This document shows positions 1-8,142 of a DNA stretch of 64,000 nucleotides, in pieces. Made by a program: the position numbers and the translations under genes. The stretch is taken from contig JAQYWR010000013.1 of the NCBI GenBank assembly GCA_029379225.1, positions 78,606 through 142,605 of the forward strand, given 5' to 3'. The notes beneath the pieces are model-generated. The model saw only the letters and a list, made by a program, of their open reading frames with translations. It had not been told where the DNA came from and ran no database searches. The stretch's first letter is position 1. Every line of letters begins with the position of its first letter. Source of the DNA: Nostoc sp. S4 (GTDB lineage Bacteria > Cyanobacteriota > Cyanobacteriia > Cyanobacteriales > Nostocaceae).

Positions 1-621
1 GCAGCAATTTTGATTGTTGCCTATTTTCTGGGACAGTTTGTCGCAGATTTGGTTACAAGTATTCTGACTAATTTAGGCTTTAATAACATTTTCACTGTAT
101 TAGGTCTGACAACACCTACCAGACGAATTGTCATTTCCGCAGAACCAACACAACCAATACCTCCTCAGATTTCTACCCGCACCCCATCAGAAATTGCAGG
201 CATTGTTACCTTAGTAGGTATTATGTTATTTGCAACGGTGGCGGCAGTAAATATCCTGAATATTCCAGCCCTAACAGCCTTAGTATCTGGTATTTTGATT
301 ATATTCGGGCGGATTTTGGCGGGCTTGGTAATATTTGCGATTGGTTTATTCCTGGCAAATCTGGCTTTTAACATTATTACCAGTTCCGGCGACCGCCAAG
401 CACAGATTTTAGGACAGGTAGCGCGGATTTCCATTATTACTTTAGTCTCAGCAATGGCACTGCAACAGATTGGAGTTGCTAGCGATATTGTGAATTTAGC
501 CTTTGGACTTTTACTAGGTGCGATCGCTGTTGCTATTGCCCTAGCTTTTGGTTTGGGAGGTCGTGATATTGCCCGCGAACAAGTTCAAGAATGGCTCAAT
601 TCTTTCAAAGGTAGAAACTAA
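1..621 (+). CDS. Mechanosensitive ion channel-type membrane protein, C-terminal part
   Basis: The reading frame is open from the first base, so the N-terminus lies outside the window. The visible ~206 residues contain several long hydrophobic segments: one at the very start, a second around residues 60-85, a third around 90-120 and another near the C-terminus. The repeated pattern of hydrophobic helices ending in an alanine/glycine-rich 'AFGLGGRDIA' segment is typical of the conserved TM-helix repeats of cyanobacterial MscS-related proteins. In MscS channels a similar glycine-rich stretch follows the pore helix. The role in relief of osmotic pressure in the inner membrane is inferred from the family. 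No downstream domain follows GGRDIA except a short charged tail, so the cytoplasmic MscS beta domain is absent. The protein is therefore better described as a TM-repeat relative than as a proven channel. Confidence 0.75.
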   Translation, partial: AAILIVAYFLGQFVADLVTSILTNLGFNNIFTVLGLTTPTRRIVISAEPTQPIPPQISTRTPSEIAGIVTLVGIMLFATVAAVNILNIPALTALVSGILIIFGRILAGLVIFAIGLFLANLAFNIITSSGDRQAQILGQVARISIITLVSAMALQQIGVASDIVNLAFGLLLGAIAVAIALAFGLGGRDIAREQVQEWLNSFKGRN

Positions 622-737
622 AAGTTGATGAAGGCGCAATTCGTCTGTAAATTTGAGAAAATGTAGCTGTAAGCATCAATAGTACAAAAAATCTATCGAG
701 AATTTTGTCTAAAAGGTTGAAAGTTACAGCTTAGAAG

Positions 738-791
738 CTCGGAGTTTGAGCGTAGAACTGACGTTTCGAGTTCTGTTGCTCAAGTTCCGAG
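738..791. repeat. Long imperfect hairpin
   Basis: CTCGGAGTTTGAGC at 738-751 pairs with GCTCAAGTTCCGAG at 778-791 with two mismatches. An inner perfect stem AGAACT/AGTTCT sits at 754-759 and 769-774. There is no T-run, so this looks more like a dispersed palindromic element than an intrinsic terminator. It lies between two convergent genes. Confidence 0.5.
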
Positions 792-835
792 TTATAAATA
801 TATTTGCCAGGATTACATTATCAAAGTTCTTAAAA

Positions 836-1210
836 TTACTGTTTTAGGGCTACTTCTGCTATTTCTAGGCGATTACCACTAGGATCGCGAATGAAAAAGC
901 GGTTGTATGTTGGTATAAAGCGATCGCGAATTATTTCTACCCCATGAGCTTGGAGGTGTTTGGCAAATGCTTCTAAGTTGTGAACTCGCAAACATATATG
1001 CCGCCTAGATAGTTCGTTGTTAGCCTGCTTCTCTATACCAATGTGGATTTGGATATCTCCTAGCGTATACCAATTTCCTCCATTAGCTTGGAGTCCTTCT
1101 GGTTTGGTAATTTCCCTAAGTCCCAAAACTTGGCTGTAAAAAAACAGCATAGCTTTCTCTGCTTCTGGTGTTGATGTCATTTGAACATGATCGATTCCAT
1201 TAATCCACAC
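836..1210 (-). CDS. VOC (glyoxalase/bleomycin-resistance-like) family protein
   Basis: This is a 124-residue single-module VOC protein. It begins with the classic first strand 'GIDHVQMTS', whose His is the usual first metal ligand. It continues with a helix, 'MLFFYSQVLGLREI', the central 'HICLRVHNLEAFAKHL' (second betaalphabetabetabeta unit) and ends with 'FIRDPSGNRLEIAE', where the Glu is the usual last metal ligand. Proteins of this size act as homodimeric metalloenzymes or ligand-binding proteins. The substrate cannot be told from sequence. It stands alone, convergent with the upstream membrane gene, and the start at the GIDHV strand fits the family length. Confidence 0.8.
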   Translation of the reverse strand: MWINGIDHVQMTSTPEAEKAMLFFYSQVLGLREITKPEGLQANGGNWYTLGDIQIHIGIEKQANNELSRRHICLRVHNLEAFAKHLQAHGVEIIRDRFIPTYNRFFIRDPSGNRLEIAEVALKQ

Positions 1211-1260
1211 TTTAATTGCCTCTATTTTTTATACTCATGGCAAGTTTCGGTTTTGACTAA

Positions 1261-1411
1261 GAGAATGTCTCAGAAGTATTAAATATTTCTCCCGATTCCC
1301 CCTAGCCCCTTTTTTAAAAGGGTAAATCATCTGAAAGTTCCCCTTAAAAAGCCGGATTTAAGGGGAACTACAAGTATTTAATACAACATTAATAAGTCTT
1401 CAGACATCCTC
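1261..1411. mobile_element. MITE-like element A with imperfect inverted ends
   Basis: The left end reads GAGAATGTCTCAGAAG, followed by TATTAAATA. The reverse complement of the right end reads GAGGATGTCTGAAGACTTAT and later TTGTATTAAATACTT. The 151-bp interior has no ORF and contains pyrimidine-rich CCCCCTAGCCCC and a GCCGGATTT stretch also found in element B near 19.4 kb. It is probably a non-autonomous element of the GAGGATGTYTGA-end type. No target-site duplication was verified. Confidence 0.5.
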
Positions 1412-1567
1412 TGAGGTGCGATCGCCTTTAAGAAGAATACATAAAATCAGGTCAATCTTAATACAGAATATGACAACCTTTATAAAAACTTTGCCAGTTG
1501 ACAATTTAACTCAGACGGTTCCGGCAGAGTTGTTGCAGTGATTGTTTAACGATTCAAGCCGTGATAG

Positions 1568-1987
1568 CTATAGGTTGAAGTGAGGACATCGGCTCCAAAT
1601 TACTTGCAGTCCAATCAGTTCGGCCAACTGTGGTCCAAAAGTAGACTTTGCTTTTCCATAATCAGGAAACTGAGCCATGATACGCTTGCCAGGCGCTGTT
1701 TGCTGCCCATCATTGATTAACTCAGCTGCCTTATATTGATTAACAATAGCTTTTAGAGCCTTAATCTCCTTTTGACGACGAGCATCAAGGTATTCAAAAC
1801 AGGTGGGATCGGCAAAAAGATATGCCTCATATTCATGCAACTGAATGTACGGAATGAACCGATAATCGTTGATATCTTCTGCAAAGCGTTGCTCTAAAAA
1901 TTCAACTCGCTTTGTGGGATTTTGGCGCAAACTTTCGGATTCAGCTAATCCTGGAAACTCAGGATGGATCTCATAGAAATCAATCAT
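1568..1987 (-). pseudogene. DUF4276 family protein, N-terminally truncated
   Basis: The 139 residues match the C-terminal two thirds of DUF4276 proteins: 'TMIDFYEIHPEFPG', 'FIPYIQLHEYEAYLFADP', 'TAPGKRI', and a terminal 'CPHFNL'. Full-length members are roughly 200-230 residues, with an N-terminal Toprim-like part carrying acidic residues. That part is missing here. The frame stays open upstream of the first ATG and adds family-like sequence 'SEDRNSDVFFTT'. It then hits an in-frame TAG at 2033-2035, inside a short GC-rich repeat (GCCTACGGCGGGCTACGCC). The gene therefore appears to have lost its 5' part at the repeat. DUF4276 genes commonly pair with an AAA ATPase in defence-type modules; no partner ATPase is seen here. 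A short protein could still be made from the internal ATG, but it would lack the predicted active site. Confidence 0.7.
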
Positions 1988-2028
1988 AGTAGTGAAGAAT
2001 ACATCAGAATTTCTATCTTCGCTGAGTG

Positions 2029-2049
2029 ATGCCTACGGCGGGCTACGCC
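2029..2049. repeat. Short GC-rich dispersed repeat (GCCTACGGCGGGCTACGCC type)
   Basis: TGCCTACGGCGGGCTACGCC is a short imperfect palindrome of the type scattered through Nostoc/Anabaena genomes. It sits exactly where homology of the adjacent DUF4276 gene stops. Confidence 0.55.
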
Positions 2050-2217
2050 TTGACTAAGCCGCTCCGTCACTATCACTGCTCATTTCACTCCAAGTAAGTA
2101 TGACAGGCGTGGAGAAGCAGCGAAGAAACGAGCGATTGATTTGCTGAATGTGCCTCTATAGTAGGCGTAAAAACTGCTAATTTGAGCTGCACTTGGAGAA
2201 ACTCAACGCTCCTAATG

Positions 2218-3057
2218 TTATGAGTTATTATATTTAGGCTTACTTCTCTTTATAATTCTGTCTGCTTTTTTCTGCGCTTCTTGAATAGTATTCATTCTCT
2301 CAATTTGAACTTTGTATCCTGGAACATAATTTTTTCCGGATTGTAAATGTTTTTGAATAGTTGTATAAATTTCTCCTTTCTTTGCCACTCCTGTATAATT
2401 ATTCCTACCTCCTTGAGTTAAAATTTTATAAACTATCGGTTTATCATTAGATAACTGGCCAATTCCCTCAAGAGTAAAATTTACGGTTTTTGTTTTAGGT
2501 TTTGAATTTTGAGCATTATCTAATGAGTTTTTATCTTTAATAATAGGTTTATGATTAGATTTTGGTTTATTATTTTGTGTTTCTGGGATAGATTTTATAA
2601 TCCTAGATTTGGATAGGTTCTTAGTAAGAATTAAAATATTTAAATTTGCCTCTAGAAGTTTATTAATAATAATTTGTGTAAATTCCTTAGGTGTAATATT
2701 TTGTAAATCAATATAACTAACTGTCGATAGAAGTCCTGGAATCTCTGTTTTATCAAATCGTGCAGGAAGAATATACTCTTCTTTTGTTTTAAATGCACGA
2801 GCCTGGGCACTTTCTCTTTCGTGATTAGTCCAAGTCTTCTTTAAATAATGTTCAGAAATAAAGATGACACAAAAGTGCGCCTCATTCCGATAAATTTCAT
2901 CTAAATGAACATATAAATTCTTGCCCCAAAGAGTAACCTGTTGAAATTCGTCGTAGAAAACTTTGATACCAGAATTTTGAAGAGCAACAGCAACTGCTCG
3001 AACATATTCTCTATTTTCGCTTGCAAAAGATAATGCAACATCATATTTTTTATTCAT
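2218..3057 (-). CDS. TIR-domain protein with C-terminal GIY-YIG-like region
   Basis: Residues 1-135 form a bacterial TIR domain. It starts 'YDVALSFASENREYV', carries the BB-loop-like 'FYDEFQQVTLWGKNL', and has the helix 'WTNHERESAQARAF', in which E80 is the candidate NADase glutamate. 'ILPARFD' and 'PGLLSTVSYIDL' follow. Residues 145-190 are a Lys/Asn-rich linker. Residues 195-277 read 'PIVYKILTQGG', 'NNYTGVAKKGEIY', 'QKHLQSGKNYVPGYKV' and end 'RSKPKYN'. This arrangement resembles a GIY-YIG nuclease fold (VYK for GIY, YTG for YIG, final PKYN), but a clear catalytic Arg is lacking. TIR proteins of this kind act in anti-phage immunity by degrading or cyclising NAD. The gene is divergent from the neighbouring ribbon-helix-helix gene. 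The TIR call is firm; the GIY-YIG-like call is tentative. Confidence 0.85.
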   Translation of the reverse strand: MNKKYDVALSFASENREYVRAVAVALQNSGIKVFYDEFQQVTLWGKNLYVHLDEIYRNEAHFCVIFISEHYLKKTWTNHERESAQARAFKTKEEYILPARFDKTEIPGLLSTVSYIDLQNITPKEFTQIIINKLLEANLNILILTKNLSKSRIIKSIPETQNNKPKSNHKPIIKDKNSLDNAQNSKPKTKTVNFTLEGIGQLSNDKPIVYKILTQGGRNNYTGVAKKGEIYTTIQKHLQSGKNYVPGYKVQIERMNTIQEAQKKADRIIKRSKPKYNNS

Positions 3058-3118
3058 AACTAGTGATCTACAATACTACACACTAAAGAAACGTATTTTT
3101 CACTGTCATACAAAAATA

Positions 3119-3146
3119 ACACTGCTACACTAAGATTATGCAGTGT
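3119..3146. promoter_or_regulatory. Inverted repeat, possible operator between divergent genes
   Basis: ACACTGC (3119-3125) and GCAGTGT (3140-3146) form a perfect 7-bp inverted repeat with a 14-bp spacer. It ends 10 bp before the ribbon-helix-helix gene and lies upstream of the divergent TIR gene. RHH repressors often bind such sites in their own promoters. Operator function is inference. Confidence 0.4.
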
Positions 3147-3156
3147 AATTTACAGT

Positions 3157-3369
3157 ATGACTTCACCTCAATTTAGTATTAGAATTCCGCCAGAGCTTGA
3201 GCAGAGGCTAATGGGTTATGCCAAGCAGAATGGTATGACAAAGACAAAAGTGATGATTGATGCCTTAGCTCACTACCTTGGTTGTGGTGAGGATGTGCCA
3301 CTGACACGCAGAGTTAGCAAACTAGAAGAAAAAGTATCAGCATTAGAGGCTGAGAGAAAAGACAAGTAA
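3157..3369 (+). CDS. Ribbon-helix-helix (CopG-like) DNA-binding protein
   Basis: A 70-residue protein. 'QFSIRIPPELEQRLMGYAKQNGMTKTKVMIDALAHYLG' is a ribbon-helix-helix fold: a beta-strand with alternating residues, helix A, a turn, and helix B. It is followed by a heptad-like coiled-coil tail 'VSKLEEKVSALEAERK'. RHH proteins bind DNA as dimers and often act as autoregulators or antitoxins. No clear toxin follows; the next gene, 52 bp downstream on the same strand, encodes an unrecognised 165-residue protein and may be co-transcribed. No good ribosome binding site precedes the ATG. Confidence 0.7.
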   Translation: MTSPQFSIRIPPELEQRLMGYAKQNGMTKTKVMIDALAHYLGCGEDVPLTRRVSKLEEKVSALEAERKDK

Positions 3370-3421
3370 AAAGTATAGTTTTATTTACTAAAGAATTAAC
3401 CTTTAATAGTGCGACAAACTC

Positions 3422-3919
3422 ATGCCTAAATCTGACCCAGCAAAAATAAAAAAAGTAGCTTTCAGCCTACCCTTCGGTATTGGCTCAGTAGAATGGGAAG
3501 CAGACCCAACAGAACGTAGGGCAGCATGGTCACTTTATGTTGAACTTGTAACTCGCATTGCTGTTCAGTCTTTGGAAGCAGACAACGGACTTTTGCGAGA
3601 AGCTTTGACATCCTTATACAACTTGTTTCCTGTAACCCGGCAAGTTCTTAAAGAAGGTGGCCCAGATGTGGGTGCATCTCATGATTCAGTTGGTGGGATA
3701 GCGATCACTGTATTGAATAATGGGTTGCGCCCATTCCTTTCTAAGTGGCATCCACTATTGCAGACATGGGAGGCTCAGAAACCGCCTCACCAAAGTCCGA
3801 AAGAGCATGAGCGAAATTGGTCTGAGGAACCGAAATTACGGGAAGAGCTGGAATTGCTGAGGAAGGATTTGGAACAGTATGCAAATGCGTTAGCTGTAAT
3901 AGCTGGAGTAGAAGAGTAA
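3422..3919 (+). CDS. Uncharacterised 165-residue protein of the defence-like island
   Basis: I do not recognise a named domain. The protein is soluble, with no membrane segment or signal peptide. It begins with a short basic stretch and 'VAFSLPFGIGSVEWEADPTERRAAW', then helices 'SLYVELVTRIAVQSL' and 'LLREALTSLYNLFPVTRQVLKEGGPDVG'. A conspicuous segment 'LNNGLRPFLSKWHPLLQTWE' follows, and then a helical, charged tail 'LREELELLRKDLEQYANALAVIAGV'. The Trp/His-rich LRPFLxKWHPxL segment looks like a conserved core. It follows the RHH gene on the same strand by 52 bp and is convergent with the large WD40-GTPase-TIR gene. A role in the same conflict system is a guess from position only. Confidence 0.6.
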   Translation: MPKSDPAKIKKVAFSLPFGIGSVEWEADPTERRAAWSLYVELVTRIAVQSLEADNGLLREALTSLYNLFPVTRQVLKEGGPDVGASHDSVGGIAITVLNNGLRPFLSKWHPLLQTWEAQKPPHQSPKEHERNWSEEPKLREELELLRKDLEQYANALAVIAGVEE

Positions 3920-4008
3920 ATAACGAATGTATCTAGAGTAAATTAACTTGACTTTGGCGACTATTGCTGGCGTGAACGAATAACAAAAGGAATCTTTAGA
4001 AAAAGGAT

Positions 4009-7000
4009 TTAAGATTTTCGTTCATCTGTAATTCCCCAGATTAGTTGCTTTATGGGATCAGGTTCTGACTGGCGGAAATCAACCCACATCATGCCTTCTA
4101 GAAAAATTGGTAATTTTGGAGTTTGAACACAATCTGGAAGTAATACAGGAATAACGGGACATCGTCGTCTAAGAAATTCCCGCAAAAAAGCATCTAATTC
4201 TGCGTCTTGCCAGGGGCCAGTATTATTCTTTCCAATAAAGACAGCCGCAGCTTTTATATTCCTGATCTGTTCTTCCAATGCTCGTTGCCAGGGTAAACCG
4301 GGTCGGAGTTCCCATTCATCTAGCCAAGGCAAAATCCCTAATTCTTTAAGCTCTTGGCCAATGAGCTTGACATTTGGCTTATCATTGCTGTTGTGGCAGA
4401 GAAATACGTCGAAGTCTTTTGTTGCTATTTTCCCTTGAAGTGAAGAAGTCGCAGTATCACGATTGCGTTGCAAGTTGGCAGTTTTATCCATTTTTGCAAG
4501 ATTGGATACCTGTGTTTCTGTTATTTGCTCTGCCTGTTCTGGATCTATCAAAGAAATACGAGTTTCACAAACGCTACAGGCAATCCAGTCAAAACCACGT
4601 TCACGCCGCATCTGGACATGCTGTTCAGGAATTGTTGCACCACAATTATGGCAAGCAAGAATGCGCCGCTGTTGGATATTTTCTGCTAACGCCCGTCGCT
4701 TCAAATGAATCAGAATGTAGTTTTCAAATTGAAAGCGCGTTTGTTCATTTGCCGCTGTGTCAAAAAAGAGTGTTAATTCTCCCTTACCCTCTTGAACTTC
4801 CCGTAAGAACATGCCACATAATCCACCCACTTTTGCTTTGTAAGTTGCGGCATTCTTCCATAAGTCTTGTTTGATAAAAAATCCACTTCTTGTGAGCCTC
4901 ACAGCTAAAGTCGCATAAATATTGAGAACTGCACCTTCAAATTCAAAAATTACTGTTTGACCTTCTGGATTAGGTGCATCGGGCCATTCACGGGTAAATT
5001 GTGATGGAAATACCAAATACGCGCCATCGTCCGCCCATTCGCGTAAAACTAACTCGTGGTATAGTAACTCTTCAACTGTTGCAATTAGCAATAGTTCTTC
5101 GAGCCCTTTATCCTTAATTCGCTCATCTTCTGACATCCGAAAACGCCCGTGTCGTGCATCTTCTTCAGCGATACTGCCTAAACCATCAGGTTCATCCTTA
5201 GCAGCATTAATTAGAGCAGAAGCGTAAGCATCCAGCAATTCAGGTTGCAGTAAAACATAATTTCCAAAAGAAATTCGTCGGATTAAGTCCCTCGACTCAA
5301 CTCGTCCAATACAGATATCAAATTGGGAACGCAACTTTTCTTTTTCGGTAGGAGTGTTTTCCGACTTTAGGAATGCACGATATAAGTCATCTACTGTAGA
5401 TAACAATCGCTCGGCTTTTTTCTCTGCAATTAGGAAATCTTTGATTTGCTGGAAGAGTTTTGTTGAGCTGACGCTTGGCAAAGCTTTCCAATTAATAGCG
5501 TTGCGAATTGTATCGACTAGTTCTGGAATTTTCCACCCCTCTTTGGCGCTAGTTTCAAAGTATCCATCAAAGCCTAATTCTTTTACCCATGTATCGATAC
5601 GCTTTTGACTAACGCCGATCCCACCCCGATCTGCACGAGCAGCAACCAGAAATTTCTTGAATGAAGAAGTATTAGAAGACTGAAGCCGTTGTGCTTGAGT
5701 GAGCGCCCGATCCCAGTGACGTACTCCAGCGAAGGGATCGGTTTCACTACGAGTATCGAAGATAATGAGAGCAACAGCTACTTCATTTAGGTGTAATTGA
5801 TGAATCAAACGATAGCCTGGTTGCCCTGCCAGATCCCATAGCATAGTTTCACGAGTCTCTGCTTGAGAACTTTCTACAATGCCTTGCTTATCGAATGTCC
5901 AAACTCGCCGTCCGTGAGTTGATTCCGTTGGCTGGAAGTATTCGCCACTTAGCACTAAACCAAGTCCAGATTTTCCTACTCCGCTATCTCCTACTAAAAC
6001 AACTTTGGCATTGGCATAATGAACCGAAGATGAAACCGAAGGAACAGTCAATAAGGTAGGAAAGTCTAACTCCCAGATATGAACGATCGTGTCCTTTTCC
6101 CCAAGAGTGGCGAGAATAGGCAGCTTTGGATTGAAGGCAACGCTGGAGAGCCATTTACCCGAAGTGGATTCATGAATAACTGCTACAGTTTCCCAAGTTT
6201 TGCAATTCCAGAGTCGAACAGAGTTATCCAGAGATTTAGATACAAGAAATTGACCGTCGAAGGAAAAAGAAACATTAGTGACTGCATCTGCATGGCCTTC
6301 AAGAATCCTAGTTAGCGAGCCAGTGGCAGTATCCCAGAGCATGATAGTACCATTGAAAATTGCTGATGCCAACACTTGACTATCCGGCGACCAGGCTATA
6401 CTAAGAAATTTGCTATTTTTTAAATTTATGGACTTGGAGGATGTTTGAGTTATGTAAGAAGCTACTAGCTGTAATTCATTTGTTTCGGCTAACTCGGCGT
6501 GCAACTCCCTTAACTCTGTCATTTGAACTTCTATACTTTCCTTGTTTTCAATCTCTTCGAGAGTACTCAATATCGCGTTCCATTCTCGTTCTAATTGTTG
6601 CAGCTTTTCTAGCTGTTCTAGGTGCTTTTGGTGAGCAGCATTAATCTTGTAAACACTAATGCTAGTTAGATTTTGATCTAATAAGGCTAGCATTTGCCCA
6701 CTTGAATCCCAAACAAGATTACCTAATCTTTTGTTTTCTAGTAGCTCATCTAATAGCTCACCAAAAGATTGACGTTTATAAGAATTCTTTTTAAAAAATA
6801 TATTATTATTAATAATATTAATATCATTGCTAGAAACAAACTGTAAGCCCTCACTACTACCAGAGTATATAACAAATGTTTCTCTATCAGGTCTAGTGAC
6901 CTTGTTGTCGCTAAAGAGATTCGCTATCTTTTTAGAAGTAAATTCTATTTTTCTAGAAAAATTTTTAAGTTTTTCCTCTATATCCTCTATTTTTTTTTCT

Positions 7001-7575
7001 GTTTGTGCATCCCAAAACTTAATTTTTCTAGAAAAATTTTTAAGTTTTTCCTCTATATCTTTTTCTATTTGTGCATCCCGCCACTCAAATTTTGCAGAAA
7101 AATTTTTAAGTTCTTTCTCCATGATTGTTTCTATTTGTGTACCTCCCCAAACCTTAATTTCTTTATTCTTATAGTAATCGCTATTTCTTGATGCAAACAT
7201 TTTTCCAGATGGACACCATGCGATCGCATTGCTGTTCTCATTTTCAATTGCAGATCGTAGATTGCCTGTGTTAGTATTCCAAATCTTTATTGTGTTATCG
7301 GCAGAGACTGATGCTAAAACTTCTCCATCTGGCGACCATGCTATTCCAAATACAGTGTCTGTATGTCCTTCAAGTACGGACCTACGCTCTCCAGTTTCTG
7401 TATTCCAAAGCTGGATTGTATGGTCTTTGGAGGCTGAAGCAAGCTTTTTCCCATCCGCTGACCATGCAATTTGAGTGATGATGTCACTGTGTCCTTCCAG
7501 GGTATAGCGCAGCTTGAAACCGGAAGGTGGCGAGAGAACCGAATTTTCCTGCTCCGAACTTGCTACTTCAGACAT
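4009..7575 (-). CDS. WD40-GTPase-zinc ribbon-TIR multidomain (STAND/conflict-type) protein
   Basis: This 1188-residue protein has a mosaic architecture. Residues 20-135 are WD40 repeats ('LEGHSDIITQIAWSADGKKL', 'LASVSADNTIKIWN'). Residues ~150-225 are near-identical Lys/Glu-rich coiled-coil repeats ('EKLKNFSRKI'), and a second WD40 block spans ~380-510. A Rab/Roc-like GTPase covers ~523-695, with P-loop GDSGVGKS, DLAGQ switch II and an 'AARADRGG' segment in place of NKxD. Next come a COR-like helical/winged region and a zinc ribbon ~972-1010 (CHNCG and CSVCE pairs). The C-terminal TIR domain (~1055-1188) starts 'DFDVFLCHNSND' and has a candidate catalytic Glu in 'PWQDAELDAFL'. Sensor-switch-effector proteins like this are known from bacterial immunity and programmed death; the WD40 part would sense, the GTPase switch, and the TIR consume NAD. 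The interrupted propeller may be completed by both blocks. Its target is unknown. Confidence 0.9.
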   Translation of the reverse strand: MSEVASSEQENSVLSPPSGFKLRYTLEGHSDIITQIAWSADGKKLASASKDHTIQLWNTETGERRSVLEGHTDTVFGIAWSPDGEVLASVSADNTIKIWNTNTGNLRSAIENENSNAIAWCPSGKMFASRNSDYYKNKEIKVWGGTQIETIMEKELKNFSAKFEWRDAQIEKDIEEKLKNFSRKIKFWDAQTEKKIEDIEEKLKNFSRKIEFTSKKIANLFSDNKVTRPDRETFVIYSGSSEGLQFVSSNDINIINNNIFFKKNSYKRQSFGELLDELLENKRLGNLVWDSSGQMLALLDQNLTSISVYKINAAHQKHLEQLEKLQQLEREWNAILSTLEEIENKESIEVQMTELRELHAELAETNELQLVASYITQTSSKSINLKNSKFLSIAWSPDSQVLASAIFNGTIMLWDTATGSLTRILEGHADAVTNVSFSFDGQFLVSKSLDNSVRLWNCKTWETVAVIHESTSGKWLSSVAFNPKLPILATLGEKDTIVHIWELDFPTLLTVPSVSSSVHYANAKVVLVGDSGVGKSGLGLVLSGEYFQPTESTHGRRVWTFDKQGIVESSQAETRETMLWDLAGQPGYRLIHQLHLNEVAVALIIFDTRSETDPFAGVRHWDRALTQAQRLQSSNTSSFKKFLVAARADRGGIGVSQKRIDTWVKELGFDGYFETSAKEGWKIPELVDTIRNAINWKALPSVSSTKLFQQIKDFLIAEKKAERLLSTVDDLYRAFLKSENTPTEKEKLRSQFDICIGRVESRDLIRRISFGNYVLLQPELLDAYASALINAAKDEPDGLGSIAEEDARHGRFRMSEDERIKDKGLEELLLIATVEELLYHELVLREWADDGAYLVFPSQFTREWPDAPNPEGQTVIFEFEGAVLNIYATLAVRLTRSGFFIKQDLWKNAATYKAKVGGLCGMFLREVQEGKGELTLFFDTAANEQTRFQFENYILIHLKRRALAENIQQRRILACHNCGATIPEQHVQMRRERGFDWIACSVCETRISLIDPEQAEQITETQVSNLAKMDKTANLQRNRDTATSSLQGKIATKDFDVFLCHNSNDKPNVKLIGQELKELGILPWLDEWELRPGLPWQRALEEQIRNIKAAAVFIGKNNTGPWQDAELDAFLREFLRRRCPVIPVLLPDCVQTPKLPIFLEGMMWVDFRQSEPDPIKQLIWGITDERKS
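6943..7150. repeat. Internal tandem repeats of 66-76 bp within the WD40-GTPase-TIR gene
   Basis: Three copies of a unit containing TCTAGAAAAATTTTTAAG followed by TTTTTCCTCTATATC occur near 6949, 7026 and (diverged, TGCAGAAAAATTTTTAAG) 7093. They encode the coiled-coil linker between the two WD40 blocks. The spacing keeps the frame, and the near-identity of the first two copies suggests recent expansion. Confidence 0.75.
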
Positions 7576-8142
7576 ACTGTCACTCCGTTAGGCACTAACT
7601 TATACCATTACTCATTCAATACTGTAGCCAAAATAATCATAATCTACCTGACAAATACTTACACCAAAGGGCTAATAAGTGTAATGCAGCCCTGGACTAA
7701 TTGCCAGCCCTGATACTCTAGCAGTCATCTCACAAATCAGGTGGGAGTTCTGCAGGAAAATCATTAGTAGCATCTATGATGACGCTAAAGTGAGTCACAG
7801 TGCCAAAACGATAAAATTGTACGCTAGGACTGAAATCCTTTCTTCATATCGGCGTAGCGATAAATAATAAAATAAACCTTTAGCTGTTATAGTACAACTG
7901 CTAAGGGTGTAACTACTTATTTAGACTTAGGTAAACCTCCTCTCAGTGTCAGGTCAACTCCTATCTTTATGGTCGTTGACCGTGAGTCAGAGTTAGGCAA
8001 CTCCAAAAAATAAATTATCCAATTTGTCTACTCAACTAAACTTCTTTCTTCGTTGTCCCCCTTGTCTTCCTTGTCCCTCTACGATTGAATATTTTTTTAC
8101 TTGGAAGTCCCTAAGGCACAAAGCACCCTACATTTATAGCTA
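7576..8142. other. Intergenic region without recognisable gene
   Basis: These 567 bp lie upstream of the WD40-GTPase-TIR gene and downstream of the dynamin-like GTPase gene, both on the minus strand. I see only a CT-rich tract (CCCCCTTGTCTTCCTTGTCCC near 8056) and no RNA gene. Confidence 0.5.

Noticed and set aside
1470..1541. 23-codon plus-strand ORF MTTFIKTLPVDNLTQTVPAE...
   Set aside because: Could be the 5' end of a decayed gene, but it is too short to support on its own.
2069..2161. Plus-strand frame reading HFTPSKYDRRGEAAKKRAID then LLNVPL-stop
   Set aside because: It looks like the end of a coding sequence, but no start or family could be assigned and a stop lies shortly upstream; not called.
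4374..7478. Several plus-strand ORFs of 60-166 codons opposite the WD40-GTPase-TIR gene
   Set aside because: All lie within a strongly supported gene and show no family features; shadows.
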